Source of the DNA: Doryteuthis pealeii
Lineage: Eukaryota; Mollusca; Cephalopoda; Myopsida; Loliginidae
Assembly: GCA_023376005.1 (NCBI GenBank)
Contig: CM042152.1
Location: 70,498,845-70,562,844, forward strand
Length of the DNA: 64,000 nt
Direction: 5' to 3'
A model generated the notes under the pieces. The model was not told the DNA's origin and made no database searches. It was given only the letters and a program-made list of their open reading frames with translations. Shown here one piece after another: positions 9,890-22,215 of the stretch. The first letter of the stretch is position 1; each line of letters starts with the position of its first letter. The position numbers and the translations under genes are program-made.

Positions 9890-12174
9890 CCATTTATTTA
9901 TCAAAATCACTTTATTCGGCATTAAATGACTTGAAAAATATTGTATAAACTGGTAAAACCAAGCCAACCCTGCAAGTCCAACCTTGACAATTGTACTCTT
10001 ACATTCTGAACTCTGAACTCCATGTTCTCCATCTTTCTCTCTTCTACACACAGACCTTTGTTGTACTATTGTCACTTTCACATGTCACTTGAATATTTTT
10101 AATCATTCTCTTGATCACGACATTGTATGACAATGTACAATAGCATCTCTGCTCTGTTCATTACTGTCAATCGTCATAGTACTGTGTCTTGACTCTACTC
10201 CCCTACTGCTGATGCTTTGCTTCGTTACCTTAAGAAATCTGTCCTAATTCCTATACTGATGCTGTTTTGAGTGTTTCCTGTAGCTGATGCCTGTAGTCTT
10301 CTCTCCATTCTTCTGGTCTTCTCTGGTCCTTGCGTTCTCCACCTACTTCTCGTGAGATTCTTCGGCGCGAGCTGTTCTCGTTTGTGAACCTTTCATATTT
10401 ACGTTTAGTGGTTCGCCCATTGTTAATAAGGATGTATTAGCTATGAATATCATTCCAAATTATATCTGATAGATGAAAAATCCTCAAATATCAATCATAC
10501 TCCTCGTCTTTGTTATTCACCATCCCCCATCGTCAATACGATACTACTCATCTACCAGTCCGATTGTTGTTCCTATTCTTAGTTCTTGCTGAGAATTTTA
10601 GTTATATCTTCAGGTCGAAAATATCAATCTGGAGGAAAAATATCTTCTGTTCCACCCTATGCCCTCCGCTCTTATACTTTTTCTTCATCCTACTCCCTCT
10701 GCGTTATTGCGGTGGCCTTATAAATTATATTAACATTAATAAGACTGGACACGTTCGTCAAGAGCAACATGAGAAATCTTACCGAGCTCATAACTTGGAC
10801 ATGTCTATTTTAGATGCTAAAATCTTTCGCTACCGGTGTTGATGTACTATCTCCATCCGAATTCATTTATTACACGTGTGTCCTAGATCCTCGGGTGGCA
10901 GATATCAGAGCGAAGTTCAAACTTGTCCCATAAGAAAGCTCTAATCCCAACGGTAGACTTACGCAGCCCAGTATCATCGCACGATTATCTATTTCGCCAG
11001 CATCAGACCTGCCTTGGCTTCTGTGAACATATGGAGGTGAATACAAACATACTTACCTCAAATCGCCATACCCCTTACTGTCTTCCATTTTAATTTCCCC
11101 TCCAGTCGTTCTCTTCTTTGTCATATCCTACGAACATAGGATCTAAATTTACCAATATCATGTCAGAACCCCTTATTACGGCACACATGGCACTTGCCCA
11201 ATAACACAGGTTTTCATAATTATAACATACGAAAAGAGAAAGTATAATATTCGCTTCTTTCTCTATCGCGGTAACAGGCTCCTGTCTTACCCCAAACCAT
11301 TTGAAAGGTGTTCCAATTTTAGACAATACTCTTCACATTACTTTCCGCCGAATTGTAACACAATACAGGAAAGCATTTATCTATCTCTCAGCATTACATT
11401 ATTGACAGAAACCCAAGAAAACAAACAACTTCACAAGTCCTGCTGTTAAACATATGGTCACCAAGGACCAAAGCCAGACGCATATGAAACCAATGCCACC
11501 CTTAATAAAACTTACAACCGGTCTCATAATTATACGCAAAGCTAACGCGGTGTTTTTGTTCAGTTAACCTGATAGGAAAATAATAGATTCTAATTATATC
11601 TTTCATAAATATACATTGAATTCAGGCGTCACCTCCCAAACCACGGCCAGAGTACCTTATAATATGTTTTTATATTATCTCTTGGTGATGCGGAAGGGGT
11701 GATACCTCGGAAAGCAGTGTCTTCCTGCAAGTTATTACTTAAGTTCCCCGCCCTAATTCCAGGTTGTGTACTGTTTTATGTTCGTAAGGGTCTTGACTAT
11801 GAACATCTGAACAACATAATTTACATCCACCGTATTCTCCGCGTACTAGAATTACACTTAGTATCCATTAGATCCTCCTCTTAAACTTATTACATTCACC
11901 TCTGAAAATCTCACGCCCGATAAATGGCCCCTCCTACCACTTGCCTAACACTAATTGAAGTTATTTTACGCGATATATCTATTATTGTCGCATACCTCGT
12001 GCAACTGACCAACTATCTTGTCCGAGAATCACTCATAATGCGAATTATTCAGCAACCCCAACCAATTAATCTGTAGCATCTGATCAGATGAGCAACCATG
12101 TCTATAATATACCATTACTCAAAACTCTCTCCCTACCTATAAAAAATTGCTATATAGTTAAAAGTTAAAAGATA
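9890..12174. other. 2.3 kb without a recognisable feature
   Basis: Mixed-composition DNA. The 60-110-residue frames at 9824-10081, 10510-10842, 11090-11326 and 11699-11884 lack motifs, splice context or neighbouring exons that I can support. One short segment near 10890-10935 (gatatcagagcgaagttcaaa) is the reverse of part of the interspersed repeat starting at 17232, so part of this stretch is repeat-derived. Confidence 0.4.
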
Positions 12175-12329
12175 AATAAATCGGTCAATCACAGCTCTCA
12201 CGTTATGTGAAAGGATGTGTGTGTGTGATCTTGATCTGTAATGATGTTTCCACTAATTGTAGGGATATGCGAAGAGAAATCAGAAAGAAAACAAGCGCAA
12301 TAACAATGAAAGGTCATACGGAGGTAAGC

Positions 12330-12700
12330 AAATTTATACAAAGTACGAAGAGAGAAACCTACTCGATTCACCATAAACCTTCAGGGTAAATCGACGTAAA
12401 GAAGAAATTTAGAATGCAATCGAGATACCACGTGTTCTAATATAGACACTTATCGATTGACACATCAATCACTAGCAATAGAATCCAATTCTTTAATATG
12501 AATACTAATCCTATGAAACATAGAGTTAGGTAGAGGATCTTACCGTAAGATATATAAGATAATGAAGAAGAAGGTAAATGTACAATAAAGTAAAAATAAA
12601 ATGATAAGAAAATAAAAGGATGAATGGAATGCGGGGAAAATTGAAGGAAAATTCCTTTTCCAAGACCCCCTCAAAAGTATTAAAACACTTAGTTTGGAGG
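12330..12700. repeat. Decayed relative of the 16.2-16.65 kb element
   Basis: The segment aacctactcgattcaccata (12357-12376) and the following ccttcagggtaaatc match the palindrome arm at 16421-16460. The block at 12600-12700 matches 16230-16370 in reverse, including ttaaaacactt and the ccccgcatt-ccattcat segment on the complementary strand. Both loci therefore carry pieces of one interspersed element in different arrangements. Confidence 0.55.
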
Positions 12701-12759
12701 ATGGGGCCTAATAACCGATTTGCTACACGATTGAAATATTGATTGCCATTGCACAAAAA

Positions 12760-14165
12760 AATGCCATAATTAAAAAATGACTCCCATCTGGTTTTCAGAT
12801 ATAATTCTCTTTAGAGGAGCATAATCAGATATTGAATTCTGATAACTGAGTAATATTTTCACCGTGGTAGGTTGTAAATATTCGTGAATTGATAAATAGT
12901 TTCCGTTCACAAAGTGTGAAATCCGATCCCGTGAATGTGTACATGTGTGGCTGGGAATGTTGAAGGCTCACACACTGACCTTCTCTCTATTCTCTCTTTT
13001 TCTCTCTTTATGCCCATATATAAATATATTTCTCTTCATTGTAGACATAATCTGTGCGAATCTGCATAGAATAAGAAATACCAAAAAGCGGTTCCATACA
13101 TATAATATAGAATACGTAAATATTCTTAATCATATTACTTACTACTAATAATTAATTGAATTATTATAATATTAATAATAATAATAAACTCCCATTATAA
13201 ATTATACCAAGACCTATTTCGCTTCCATACTATATTCCATATATTTGGTTATTTTTGCCAGTTAATGTTATACCAGAATCATGTTCAATTTTGAAAGTAA
13301 AGAAACGAAATAATGTCATAAAACATTCTTCTTGTGAGGACTTTGATGAGTAAACGGATACACCTAATCAGTAAATATATCCCTAGGACAAAGATAGACC
13401 TACCTTAGTGTATAATATTATGTAAAGCTTATCATATAATTGCACTCTGGAAATATTTTCCCTAGTTGAGATTGAATTTAATGACATGAGAATTGATGAA
13501 AAGATTATACAATAAGAGTAAATGTATGTCAGGGTGTAGTACTGAGATATAGTGAAGGTAGACATCTTATTTATACTCTTAGTTTCTATCTTCTATTTCT
13601 CTTTTAGCATTATATATAATTATATATTTTACTCTATTTTATTACATCGATCACACGCCACACAAGTGTTAGCGGGATAGCATGTATGAAATATACCCAA
13701 AGCATATGTTCATAAATTATTACTACTCATTACTAACATAATAACAGAAATAATAAATATATTTATAACTAAGAATTCATTTTAATATAATTATACAAAC
13801 GAGATTTTTGCCATACAACACAATCGTATTTATGCACTATACACTCAGAAAATCTCGGTTCTTTAGAGGCATACAGCACATGAGCCATAGTATAACATTC
13901 AATCGATGCGCGACCTTAGGATAGATAGCAACAACGTGGACATATTCATCCTTGACTATCCGCATGGAGATAACGAGACCTAGGATGGTATGATTAACAA
14001 AAAAGAAAAGAAGGCCTTGTACATACTGGGTGTTGTGCAATTTGCCCAAGCAGATCCACACGGATGATCAGCTTGAACACGGATGGAAAACGAAAAAATG
14101 GACGATAATAAACCTACAGACGATGCTTACCAGAGAGAGAACTAGCAAATGAAAGTTAACTAGAA
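12760..14165. other. No recognisable gene; AT-rich
   Basis: Contains an (AAT)n run at about 13164-13190. Open frames are short and without motifs. Confidence 0.45.
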
Positions 14166-14186
14166 GGATTATTGAGAAGTCATATA

Positions 14187-14290
14187 GCAGTGATTACCAA
14201 TTGTAGTTGGTGCACTTGGAACGGTCCCAAAAAGATTGGAAAAAAAGTTCGGGAGATTAATCCGTATAGATCTGCGGGTAGAATTTGACA
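14187..14290 (+). pseudogene. Fragment of a LINE ORF C-terminus
   Basis: The plus strand encodes a remnant of the conserved IVVGALGTVPKRLEKK segment, which is also seen at 53353-53390 and 53831-53865 in the LINE copies near 53 kb. A frame disruption lies just upstream. It is a short scrap of the same LINE family. The open frame on the opposite strand is its shadow. Confidence 0.6.
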
Positions 14291-15497
14291 GAAACCCATT
14301 ACAAGTCCAATCAGAATGCAAGCTCGCTGACAATTTGCAACGAATACTCAGAGAAAGCCTGCGGAGACACATGACCCTTCCCGCTCGCCACTCACAGACA
14401 TCACAAGAGAGAGAACGGGCCATCCGAGCTTAACAAAACAGCTGATATGAAAAAAACCCCTCAAAAGGAGTGAATAATGATACATGAAGAACAATATATT
14501 AATCAATGCTACTTTTGAGGGATTCTATCCAGAAGGGAGACAAACAACAAATGGCGTAGCGGAGATGAGATAGGACCAAGACCATTTCTCAACACTATGT
14601 TCCAATACACCTGGTTATTCTTTAAAAGATTTTCACTAGCTCCCAGCCCAACACGAATACTTGTTATACAGAAAAGAGTCAGCATAAATAAGCATCAGAT
14701 CGAAAGAGAACTCGCAATTTGTTCACTACAGCTTGCACGAACAACACCATTCGTAAGGTGTAACAGATTGCCAAAGAAAAAAGGAGCACCAGCACATTTG
14801 TGCTATATAACCCCAAAATATATCATAGAACAATATAGATAGACAGGAGATGTTGTATTGAGGTAATCAAGAGTAAGATACGAGTGATTTTGTTTTAAAA
14901 CTATTGCTTAAATAAGGCTTATTGTGTGTGACAGCGTTAAGTCTCCACCAAATCATTAATGGTGAAATAGCTTACTGTCGCTAAGCACGGTATTCGGAGC
15001 AGTGCCGTGAACATATATCGTGCTATGTATCCGATCTAGTACTCTTCGAGGCACGCCGAGCCCTCGAAGAGCAGTCTTAGAGAACTGATAATTTCGGACA
15101 CAAATTTAGACAACGTACTCATTCGAATACGTTTGGTTGGTTAACTATTTAACAGGATTTGGTGGACTTAAACGCCTGTCCACCCAATGTTCTTTTGTAT
15201 TACACACAAGCACACGCTCATTATAACCAAAATCCAATCATATAAAAAAAACTGTATCTGCCAACAATTAATTCTTCTACGATAACAAACATCTTACTCT
15301 TACTCTTCTCTTTTAGCATTGTCTTACCATATTTCAATATCTAATCTCGATACTGATGGAGACCACTGCATGTTATAGTATTAATTATCTCCTAAGTCCG
15401 TCTCCCTATCTAAGTATGAAATTATTCCACCAGTTCAATGCTATTATGTCGCCTGAGACAGCGATCGCAGTCTGACTTCGAAGCAAGACGCTGCTAG

Positions 15498-15650
15498 TGA
15501 CAAATGACAAGTGGAAAGTGTGTAAATGCTATCCAGGGTTGCCCCTGAAAACAATAGGTTGAACAGCTGCTTTTTTGAGGGGGTGCTGCTTCCGGGATTT
15601 GTTCAAAACAGCACGCAGCATCCTTGTACAGTTCCCATCTATTTACCCAT
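15498..15650 (-). pseudogene. Fragment of a zinc-finger-type LINE ORF
   Basis: On the minus strand, 15566-15645 encodes GNCTRMLRAVLNKSRKQHP, closely matching the equivalent segment of the LINE at 35690-36710. It is an isolated 3' scrap, fused on its right side to a family A SINE. Confidence 0.6.
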
Positions 15651-15655
15651 AGCTT

Positions 15656-15820
15656 AGGAAATGTATGCATCCAACTATTCTCTCCTGCTACGGGTAAATA
15701 GTAGGGCTTACTGGGCTCTTTAACCTGAGGCACCGAGTCTAGGAGAAGGAAAACTCTGAATTAAAACTGTTAAATTCTGCTTAAGAAATTGACATTGTAT
15801 CACGTCCAACTTGTGTGGAG

Positions 15821-15822
<2 letters not shown>
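15656..15822 (+). mobile_element. tRNA-derived SINE, family A, 5'-truncated
   Basis: Begins in the middle of the family A body (aggaaatgtatgcatcc, then gggtaaatagtaggg) and runs to the tail. The tRNA-like head is missing. An (AT)n tract follows directly, as in several other family A copies. Confidence 0.75.

Positions 15823-15874
<52 letters not shown>
15823..15874. repeat. (AT)n microsatellite
   Basis: A pure AT dinucleotide run abutting the SINE tail. Confidence 0.95.
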
Positions 15875-15877
<3 letters not shown>

Positions 15878-16367
15878 TCAATTTTTCTAATATATAATTA
15901 AAAATAATCTTTTTATTTATTTACTGATCTATCTAATTAATTTAATATATTTTATTTCATTTTACAACTGAAAAAAAAAGCTAAGTAAATAAATTCTTCT
16001 ATTTGACCGTTTTTATTTTTTATTTTGAATTCAAGATAGTTACAATGTAGCAATATTCACCGGAAGTTAACCAGACAAGATTATATATATATATATATAT
16101 AAAAATTCAAACCCATTCTCAACAGATAACAAAGGTAAGAGATGGATTTATATCTTCTCTAATAACTTATAGAATAATTATATTAACTTGATGCTTCAAA
16201 GGAGTCTAATAATAGATGAGAAAAACGTTCTATCACGGACCCACTCTCAAAAAGTGTTTTAATACTTTTGAGAGGGGTCCCTTGGAAAGGATTTTTCATT
16301 TATCCCCCGCATTTCATTCATTTTTATTTCATCCATTCATTCATTTTACCATTCATTTTTAACTATA

Positions 16368-16375
<8 letters not shown>

Positions 16376-16410
<35 letters not shown>
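16376..16410. repeat. (AT)n microsatellite at palindrome edge
   Basis: Abuts the left arm of the palindrome at 16413-16650. Confidence 0.95.
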
Positions 16411-16412
<2 letters not shown>

Positions 16413-16413
<1 letters not shown>

Positions 16414-16650
16414 CAAGAGATAACCTACTCGAGTTTCACCATAAGGATCTTCAGGGTTAAATCCACTGAATTAATCAAGATATTGATTAATTGCAGTCGA
16501 TTACACGTGTGTATCCTTCGCAATAAACGATTCGTTATAAACCGTTAAGACACACACGTGTAATCGATTGCAATTAATCAATATCTTGATTAATTCAGTG
16601 GATTTAACCCTGAAGGTCCTTATGGTGAAACTCGAGTAGGTTATCTCTTG
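16413..16650. mobile_element. Palindromic fold-back element, ~100-bp arms
   Basis: The left arm (16413-16512) and right arm (16551-16650) are near-perfect reverse complements separated by ~38 bp. Both carry a gaaactcgag / cctgaag segment: on the minus strand of the left arm, CCTGAAGATCCTTATGGTG is followed by GAAAC. This resembles the CTGANGA...GAAA hammerhead blueprint, but stem II is reduced to two solid pairs, so ribozyme activity is doubtful. A decayed single arm lies at 12357-12395. Confidence 0.8.
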
Positions 16651-17231
16651 TACCTATATTGTCATAAATTTGCTCTACTAACGTATTGAGCACTTTTCAT
16701 TTGTTATATCGCTGTCTTACCTTTTGAATTTTGCATCAACTAACCATTGTGACCATATTCACCGGTAAGTCACCTATAATATATATATATATATATTATA
16801 TTTATTATATATTTATTTATTTATAATTATATATATATATAGTGTAACTGTTTCATATCAATCTGCTAAATAGGGTTGTCAGTGAGCAGAGTTTCACAAT
16901 GTGAGTTGTATTTGTTTTCTTGTTTCTCTGTCCATAACTTCTTATGCTTAGAAGAGATAGATCCATGCTTTTCCTAATTGTGTTACAGCGGAAAATAAAT
17001 GAAGAGTACTTGCTAAAAATGTGACACCTTTAAAGAGGTAAACAGAGCCGTACCACCGATAAAGAAAAAGAAGCGAATATTAATACTTTCTCATTTCGTA
17101 TGTTTAATATGAAAACATGTTTGGGCAAGTGGCTTAAGGTGATAATTGGTATAGTGTATATAGAAAAGAGAAAGGGGGAAAAAAGAGGAGAGGATCATGG
17201 GTAATGTTATCAAAAGAACGCGGTCATTGGT

Positions 17232-17544
17232 CAATAAATGGAACGGTGGATCACGTGGGTCCGACTTCTACAAGTTTGAACTTCGCTCTGATATCTGCCA
17301 CCAGTGATAAGATGGAGTGGAGTGTATACGGAGGAAATTTTTTAAGGCAATGAAGAAAAAACACCGAGGAGAGAGAGAGAGAGAGAGGGGATAGGGAAAG
17401 AGATATTTTTATATGAAATACATTTTCAAGGCAACGAATAAAGAACACTGAAGAGAGAGAGAGAGAGAGGGGGATAGGGAGAGAGATTTTTATATGGAAT
17501 ACATTTTCAAGGCAACAAATAAAGAACACTGAGGGAAGAGAGAG

Positions 17545-17582
<38 letters not shown>

Positions 17583-17714
17583 TTGATGGAAATTTTTAAG
17601 GTAACGAAGAAAGATCACTAGGGGAGAGAGACAGACAGACAGACAGACAGAGACAGAGGCAGAGATAGACATTGTATATGGACAAAATTTTCAAGGCATC
17701 AAAGATAGATACTA

Positions 17715-17789
<75 letters not shown>

Positions 17790-17913
17790 AAGAGATTGTA
17801 TATGGAGGACATTTTTAAAACAATGAAAAAAAGAACATTCAGGGGAATGAGAGAGAGAGATAGATAGATAGATGGAGAGAGAGTGAGTGTATGTGTGTGT
17901 GTGTGTGCGTGTG

Positions 17914-17985
<72 letters not shown>

Positions 17986-18190
17986 TATATCAAGGACATT
18001 TTTAAGGCAACGAAGAAATAACACTGAGGGTGGGTGGAGAGAATGGAGACTCGTTTTGAGATTCATTGTCTGGAATTCAAACAGTTTTGAAAATCCAAGC
18101 AGCTGTCAGGCAATCGGCTATGTGAATATGAAAATGGAAAACATCCTGTTCAGTATTCCCGCATTAGCCCACCATCAACACCCCCGTGTC
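17232..18190 (+). repeat. Interspersed repeat with an expanded GA-linked module array
   Basis: A module of about 45 bp (acattttcaaggcaacgaa followed by taaagaacactgagg) occurs seven times, near 17330, 17415, 17497, 17585, 17682, 17803 and 17988. Variable (GA)n or (ACAG)n linkers up to ~65 bp separate the copies. The outer parts (17265-17305 and 18040-18170) match 20935-21290, where only one module is present. The long minus-strand frames consist of Ser-Leu runs and are not genes. Confidence 0.85.
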
Positions 18191-18387
18191 CCTGCCTGCC
18201 ACCGTAATATTAATTGTCTCTGCCAACTCCTTCCATTGTTATTCATACACGGCTCTATTCCAAGCAGTCATTAAACTGACAAAAAAACCCTTTGACCTGA
18301 TTCGAAATCCGTCTACCCTAAGTTTAGCGGTTTTATTTAACAAGCGTTACTGACGATACATCGAGAATAGATAACTTATGCTTATGG

Positions 18388-18668
18388 AAGTGCGTGGTAT
18401 AATGGTTAAAGCCATAAGAAATGGACTTATCGCCCCGAGTTCAAATCCTGGACGTGGAAATTGCATTTTCACTTAGCACTAATAACCTTGGGAAAGGTAT
18501 GAATCCTACTCTCCCTCCAGCTATGGATAGATAGTAGGACAGACTGGGCTCTTTAATCTTGGTTAGGCAACCGGTCTCGGAGAAGGAAATATCTGAATTC
18601 AAACCTGTTAAACTTCGCTTAATAAATTGACCTTGTGTCACATCCTGCTCGTGCGGAGGGGCTGGTTA
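18388..18668 (+). mobile_element. tRNA-derived SINE, family A, full length
   Basis: The head includes gtgcgtggtataatggtta and the box-B-like gttcaaatcctgg. The full body and the cctgctcgtgcggagggg tail are present. Confidence 0.85.
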
Positions 18669-19621
18669 GCAAATAACTGCAATGTCTGTATAGCAATTAT
18701 CTGCAAATTGTGGATTGTTTTATCCGCTAAAACGGACTGTTTAAAACCCGAAGGTTTGTAGGGGATTAAACGCAAATGCGCATAGAAAACTTGGCGAAGC
18801 TTTTGAAGAAAAGAAACAACCTTTGCTACTACCTGAAATTTACATTTCATTTCAGTTGATAACCCTTCTGAACTTTGCTGTTGTTGAAGTCCAAGTAACT
18901 TGTTCCTTCGTGGCCCGGTTCAAATTGTAGTAGCTGCTTAAGTTGACGGTTCTCACTCCTTGGTGGTGGAGGCAGACAATATTTGGATCTCCCCGTCTTG
19001 GGCTGTATCAGGAAGCGATATCTTACCGTTTCGTACCGTATCTAGAAGCTGCTACCAGGAGAGTAGCAAAAGAGAACTGTGTTAACCAGTGGCTAAGGGG
19101 CAAAGAGAACGGACCTTCAGAGATCCATGGAAGAATTTTCGTTTAGGTTTATAAAGGGATATATGATCGCCATTTTATGCTGAATTCAAAAATACCATTC
19201 ATTGTGTTTAGTCAGGTCTGGTTTTTTAAGATACTTCACAACAAGTCACATATAATTATAACACTTATTAAAAGGCCTGTGGAGTGTACTTGTCAGAGCT
19301 ATAATACTGTTCTATACATTTCAAGTAAAACTTGTATCTTAAAAATTTTATCTGATTAGAAAAAATGAGTATGGTTTTTGGATTCAGCGTAAAAAAACTA
19401 CCTTAAAATCAACTATTATATATTCGACCTTGAAAACATCGCAGGTCAGTGTAATCTGTCTATAGAAATCCACGCCTTTCCTATGTGTATATTGACATTG
19501 TTTTCTGTAGATGAGGTATGTGAACTGGTCTACTAATTACCACCCAGGGTGACGATGTCTCGTTTGGTCTTGTTTTGACGTAAATAATTAAGTATATATA
19601 TCTCCATTATAATAAGATATT

Positions 19622-19900
19622 TACCAACTCCTCCGCACGAGCAGGATGTGACACAAGGTCAATTTCTTAAGCGGAGTTCAACAGGTTTTAATTCAGAGTT
19701 TTCCTTCTCCTAGACCGGTTGCTTTAACAAGGTTAAAGAGCCCAGTCTGCCCTACTATTTATCCATAGCTGGAGGGAGAGTAGGATTCATGCCTTTCCCA
19801 AGGGTATTAGCGCTAAGTGAAATGCAATTACCACATCCAGGATTTGAACTCGGGGCGACGAGTCCATTTCCTATGACTTTAACCATTACACCACGCTTTT
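19622..19900 (-). mobile_element. tRNA-derived SINE, family A, full length
   Basis: On the plus strand the tail comes first (accaactcctccgcacgagc) and the inverted head last (accattacaccacgc). It is well preserved and nearly identical in layout to 48360-48638. Confidence 0.85.
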
Positions 19901-20068
19901 TACATTATATAGACTGTACCTTAGTCAAAGTTATGATTGGTTTCTTTTCTGTAGTTTCAAGTAAAGCATTAAAATTATAAATCTTTAATAACCTTAAGTA
20001 TTTATAGATTCTTTTTTAAAGAACTGTTCATCTTTCTCTAAATGTATTTTTGTGATATATTTTGTAAC

Positions 20069-20091
20069 CTAACCCTAACCCTAATTTCATT
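20069..20091. repeat. Short telomere-like run
   Basis: The segment aacctaaccctaaccctaat holds about three TAACCC words next to a fold-back element. A similar degenerate run is at 28293-28350. The run is too short to imply a former telomere. Confidence 0.6.
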
Positions 20092-20120
20092 TTAATTTAT
20101 TTTTTATAATAAATGATATA

Positions 20121-20654
20121 ATTTTATGGTTAAAATTGCAAATCGTCGTCAAAATCAAAACGGAAAAATTTGGCTTGGGCATAGATTTTAATGAATTTAA
20201 TTATTACTAAGGACACGATTTATGTTAATTTTTAACTTAAATTTTAACCGTTAGTTGTATTCAAGGGAAAAAAAACAGATAAAATAAAACAGATGAATGA
20301 TAAGACTAGTCAGAATTAATAAACATGTACCAACAAAAAATGTAATTTCTTTTTCAATATTACAGGCGACGCGTGCTTTTCTTAAGTATGGATGACCAAA
20401 AGTGTAATATTCCGTGTTTTTATGTTAATAAATTCTCGGAAAATATTTATCTCCCTTAAAAATTAGTTCTCTTGCGGCCCTCTGTAGGAAAATAACGTCC
20501 AATGAAAAAACGGTTAAAAACACAACTAACGGTTAAAATTTAAGTAAAAATAAAATGAATCGTGTCCTTAGTAATAATTAGATTAAAATCTATGCCCAAG
20601 CCAAATTTTTCCGTTTTAATTTTGACGATGATTTGCAATTTTAACCAATTTTAT
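20121..20654. mobile_element. Fold-back element with ~135-bp inverted arms
   Basis: The left arm (20121-20260) and right arm (20521-20654) are reverse complements at roughly 90 percent over taaaattgcaaatc, ttggcttgggcatagattt, and ttattactaaggacacgat. About 260 bp of non-coding DNA lies between. I see no unambiguous target duplication. It is consistent with a non-autonomous DNA transposon. Confidence 0.75.
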
Positions 20655-20696
20655 TTATCGAATACACATAATATCAAAACAGATCTTTCTGGCACA

Positions 20697-20945
20697 TGGA
20701 TAGAACCATAACAGGTATTACAACTCCAGGTCAAAGTGAACTTAGGAGTAATGCCAATAAGGGGTACCCCACATTCCTCAGAGCTCTAAAAGTGTAGCCT
20801 TACCACCGGAAGCAGATTAGTGTCATACACACGACACTGCTTTTAAAAGCAGTGTGTAGGGAGTGATCTTCCTCTCTGCAGAGGATGCAGTCAGTATATT
20901 CTAAGCCTCGTTAACTGGGCGAGGAATTGGTAGTAACGATGGTTT
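20697..20945 (-). mobile_element. SINE-like family C fragment
   Basis: Shares the acctcaccatcag / gggtactccacattcc block with the family C copies at 24093, 25336, 30550 and 59870. The tail is absent. The right end (cctctctgcagaggatgcagtc) also matches a segment at 27265-27295. Confidence 0.55.
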
Positions 20946-21079
20946 ATCTTCTACATGTTTAAACTTGGCTCAGATATCTGGTATCAGCAATAAGATTGAG
21001 CAACGTGTGCGTACCGGAAGTGATTTTAGGGCCAAGAAGGAAAAGCACTAAGAAGAGTAGGTGTGTGTGTGTGCGTGTA

Positions 21080-21156
<77 letters not shown>

Positions 21157-21290
21157 CGCTTTGAACTTAATTGTCAGATCTGTCTGTAAGACAAGCAATT
21201 TTGAAAATCTACATATCCTGGCTGCTGTCGGGCATTCGGCGATGTGAATTTTGAACATTGAGAATATCCTGTTCTGTATTCCACATTAAT
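20935..21290 (+). repeat. Unexpanded copy of the 17.2 kb interspersed repeat
   Basis: The outer segments match 17265-17305 and 18040-18170, with a single internal module at about 21013-21060 followed by (GT)n and (GA)n (21061-21155). It provides the unexpanded reference for the seven-module copy. Confidence 0.75.
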
Positions 21291-21311
21291 ATATATTGTG
21301 GGTTGGAGGGA

Positions 21312-21315
<4 letters not shown>

Positions 21316-21373
<58 letters not shown>
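21316..21373. repeat. (AT)n microsatellite
   Basis: A pure AT run ending at a Helitron-like terminus. Confidence 0.95.
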
Positions 21374-21374
<1 letters not shown>

Positions 21375-21375
<1 letters not shown>

Positions 21376-21890
21376 TAGCAGGACCTGTGGATATACGATA
21401 TTATGATAATTTAATTATTACAACGCTTGATATGTTTACTTAAGAGCTATTGATTTAACAATCTCTCACTCTTTTTTCTTTCTTTCCTTCTTTTCATCTT
21501 TTCATCATGTTCGATTAAAACAGATTAGCATTATCCCTTCCGCGCGCTACCCTTCTCTCTATTTCTCTCCTACTCTCTTTCTTTTCTTCTTTCTTTCTTT
21601 CTTCTTATATTTTTCTGTGTCGCATATCCTTTTCCTTCCCTTTCTTTATTCATAATAAAAATGGAATGGTCCATAATTTAGTTGAGATGACGAAACTCAT
21701 TAGAAATTCGGCAGATAAGCAACACCAGAATAAGGATTTAGATTTTTGCATTTCATCTTGAACGATTTGTATGTTCTCATTTTTAACCAGATGGTAACGG
21801 TTGGAAGATTAAGGAACAAGAGTATTAATATTAACAAGAAAAATATTCTTAGATTAACCCCTGCATTGTTCAAGACAAATTAGAGGTGTG
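21375..21890 (-). mobile_element. Helitron-like family 1 copy, 3' terminus at left
   Basis: On the minus strand the copy ends in a decayed hairpin (related to CTGTGG-ATATA-CCACAG) followed by GTCCTGCTAG. The same sequence order, including caacgtttgatatgtttac and ctttctttccttcttttca, recurs at 40686, 43490 and 49746. No Rep/helicase coding is visible, so it is a non-autonomous or truncated copy. Its 5' end is not defined. Confidence 0.55.
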
Positions 21891-21893
21891 TAG

Positions 21894-21996
21894 AGGTAAG
21901 TAAGTAAGTAGGCGGAGTGGCTTATTGTGGGTATCAGGCGGACAGTGAGGGAGTCTATCCCCTTTTCAGTAGCGCTCGACCTTGGAGATTGTTCCT
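21894..21996 (-). mobile_element. tRNA-derived SINE, family B, tail fragment
   Basis: Matches the 3' half of family B in reverse: tail aagtaagtaagtaggcgg, then gggagtctatccccttttca. Confidence 0.7.
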
Positions 21997-21999
21997 TTT

Positions 22000-22215
22000 C
22001 AATTCTTTTTAATACTTCTCTTTTCCCTTCTTGGTTTCTTTACTTTTCTTTTCTTATAACTTCTTTCTCTTCTTTTTCTTTTCACTTCTTTTTTCTTTTC
22101 ACTTCTTTTTTCTTTTCATTTCTTTTTTTCCCTTTATCCCGTCCTTCTTTTCTTTTCACTTATCTTTGCTTTTCTTTTCTTTTCACTTCTTTCTTTTCCC
22201 TTTCTTCTTTTTTTA
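22000..22215 (-). repeat. Polypyrimidine tract
   Basis: Built of ttttcttttcacttcttt-type words on the plus strand. Frames here are Phe/Ser-rich artefacts. It directly follows the family B fragment. Confidence 0.9.

Noticed and set aside
10510..10842. 110-residue open frame as a host gene
   Set aside because: No motif, signal peptide or splice context that I can support. The length is unremarkable for this much sequence.
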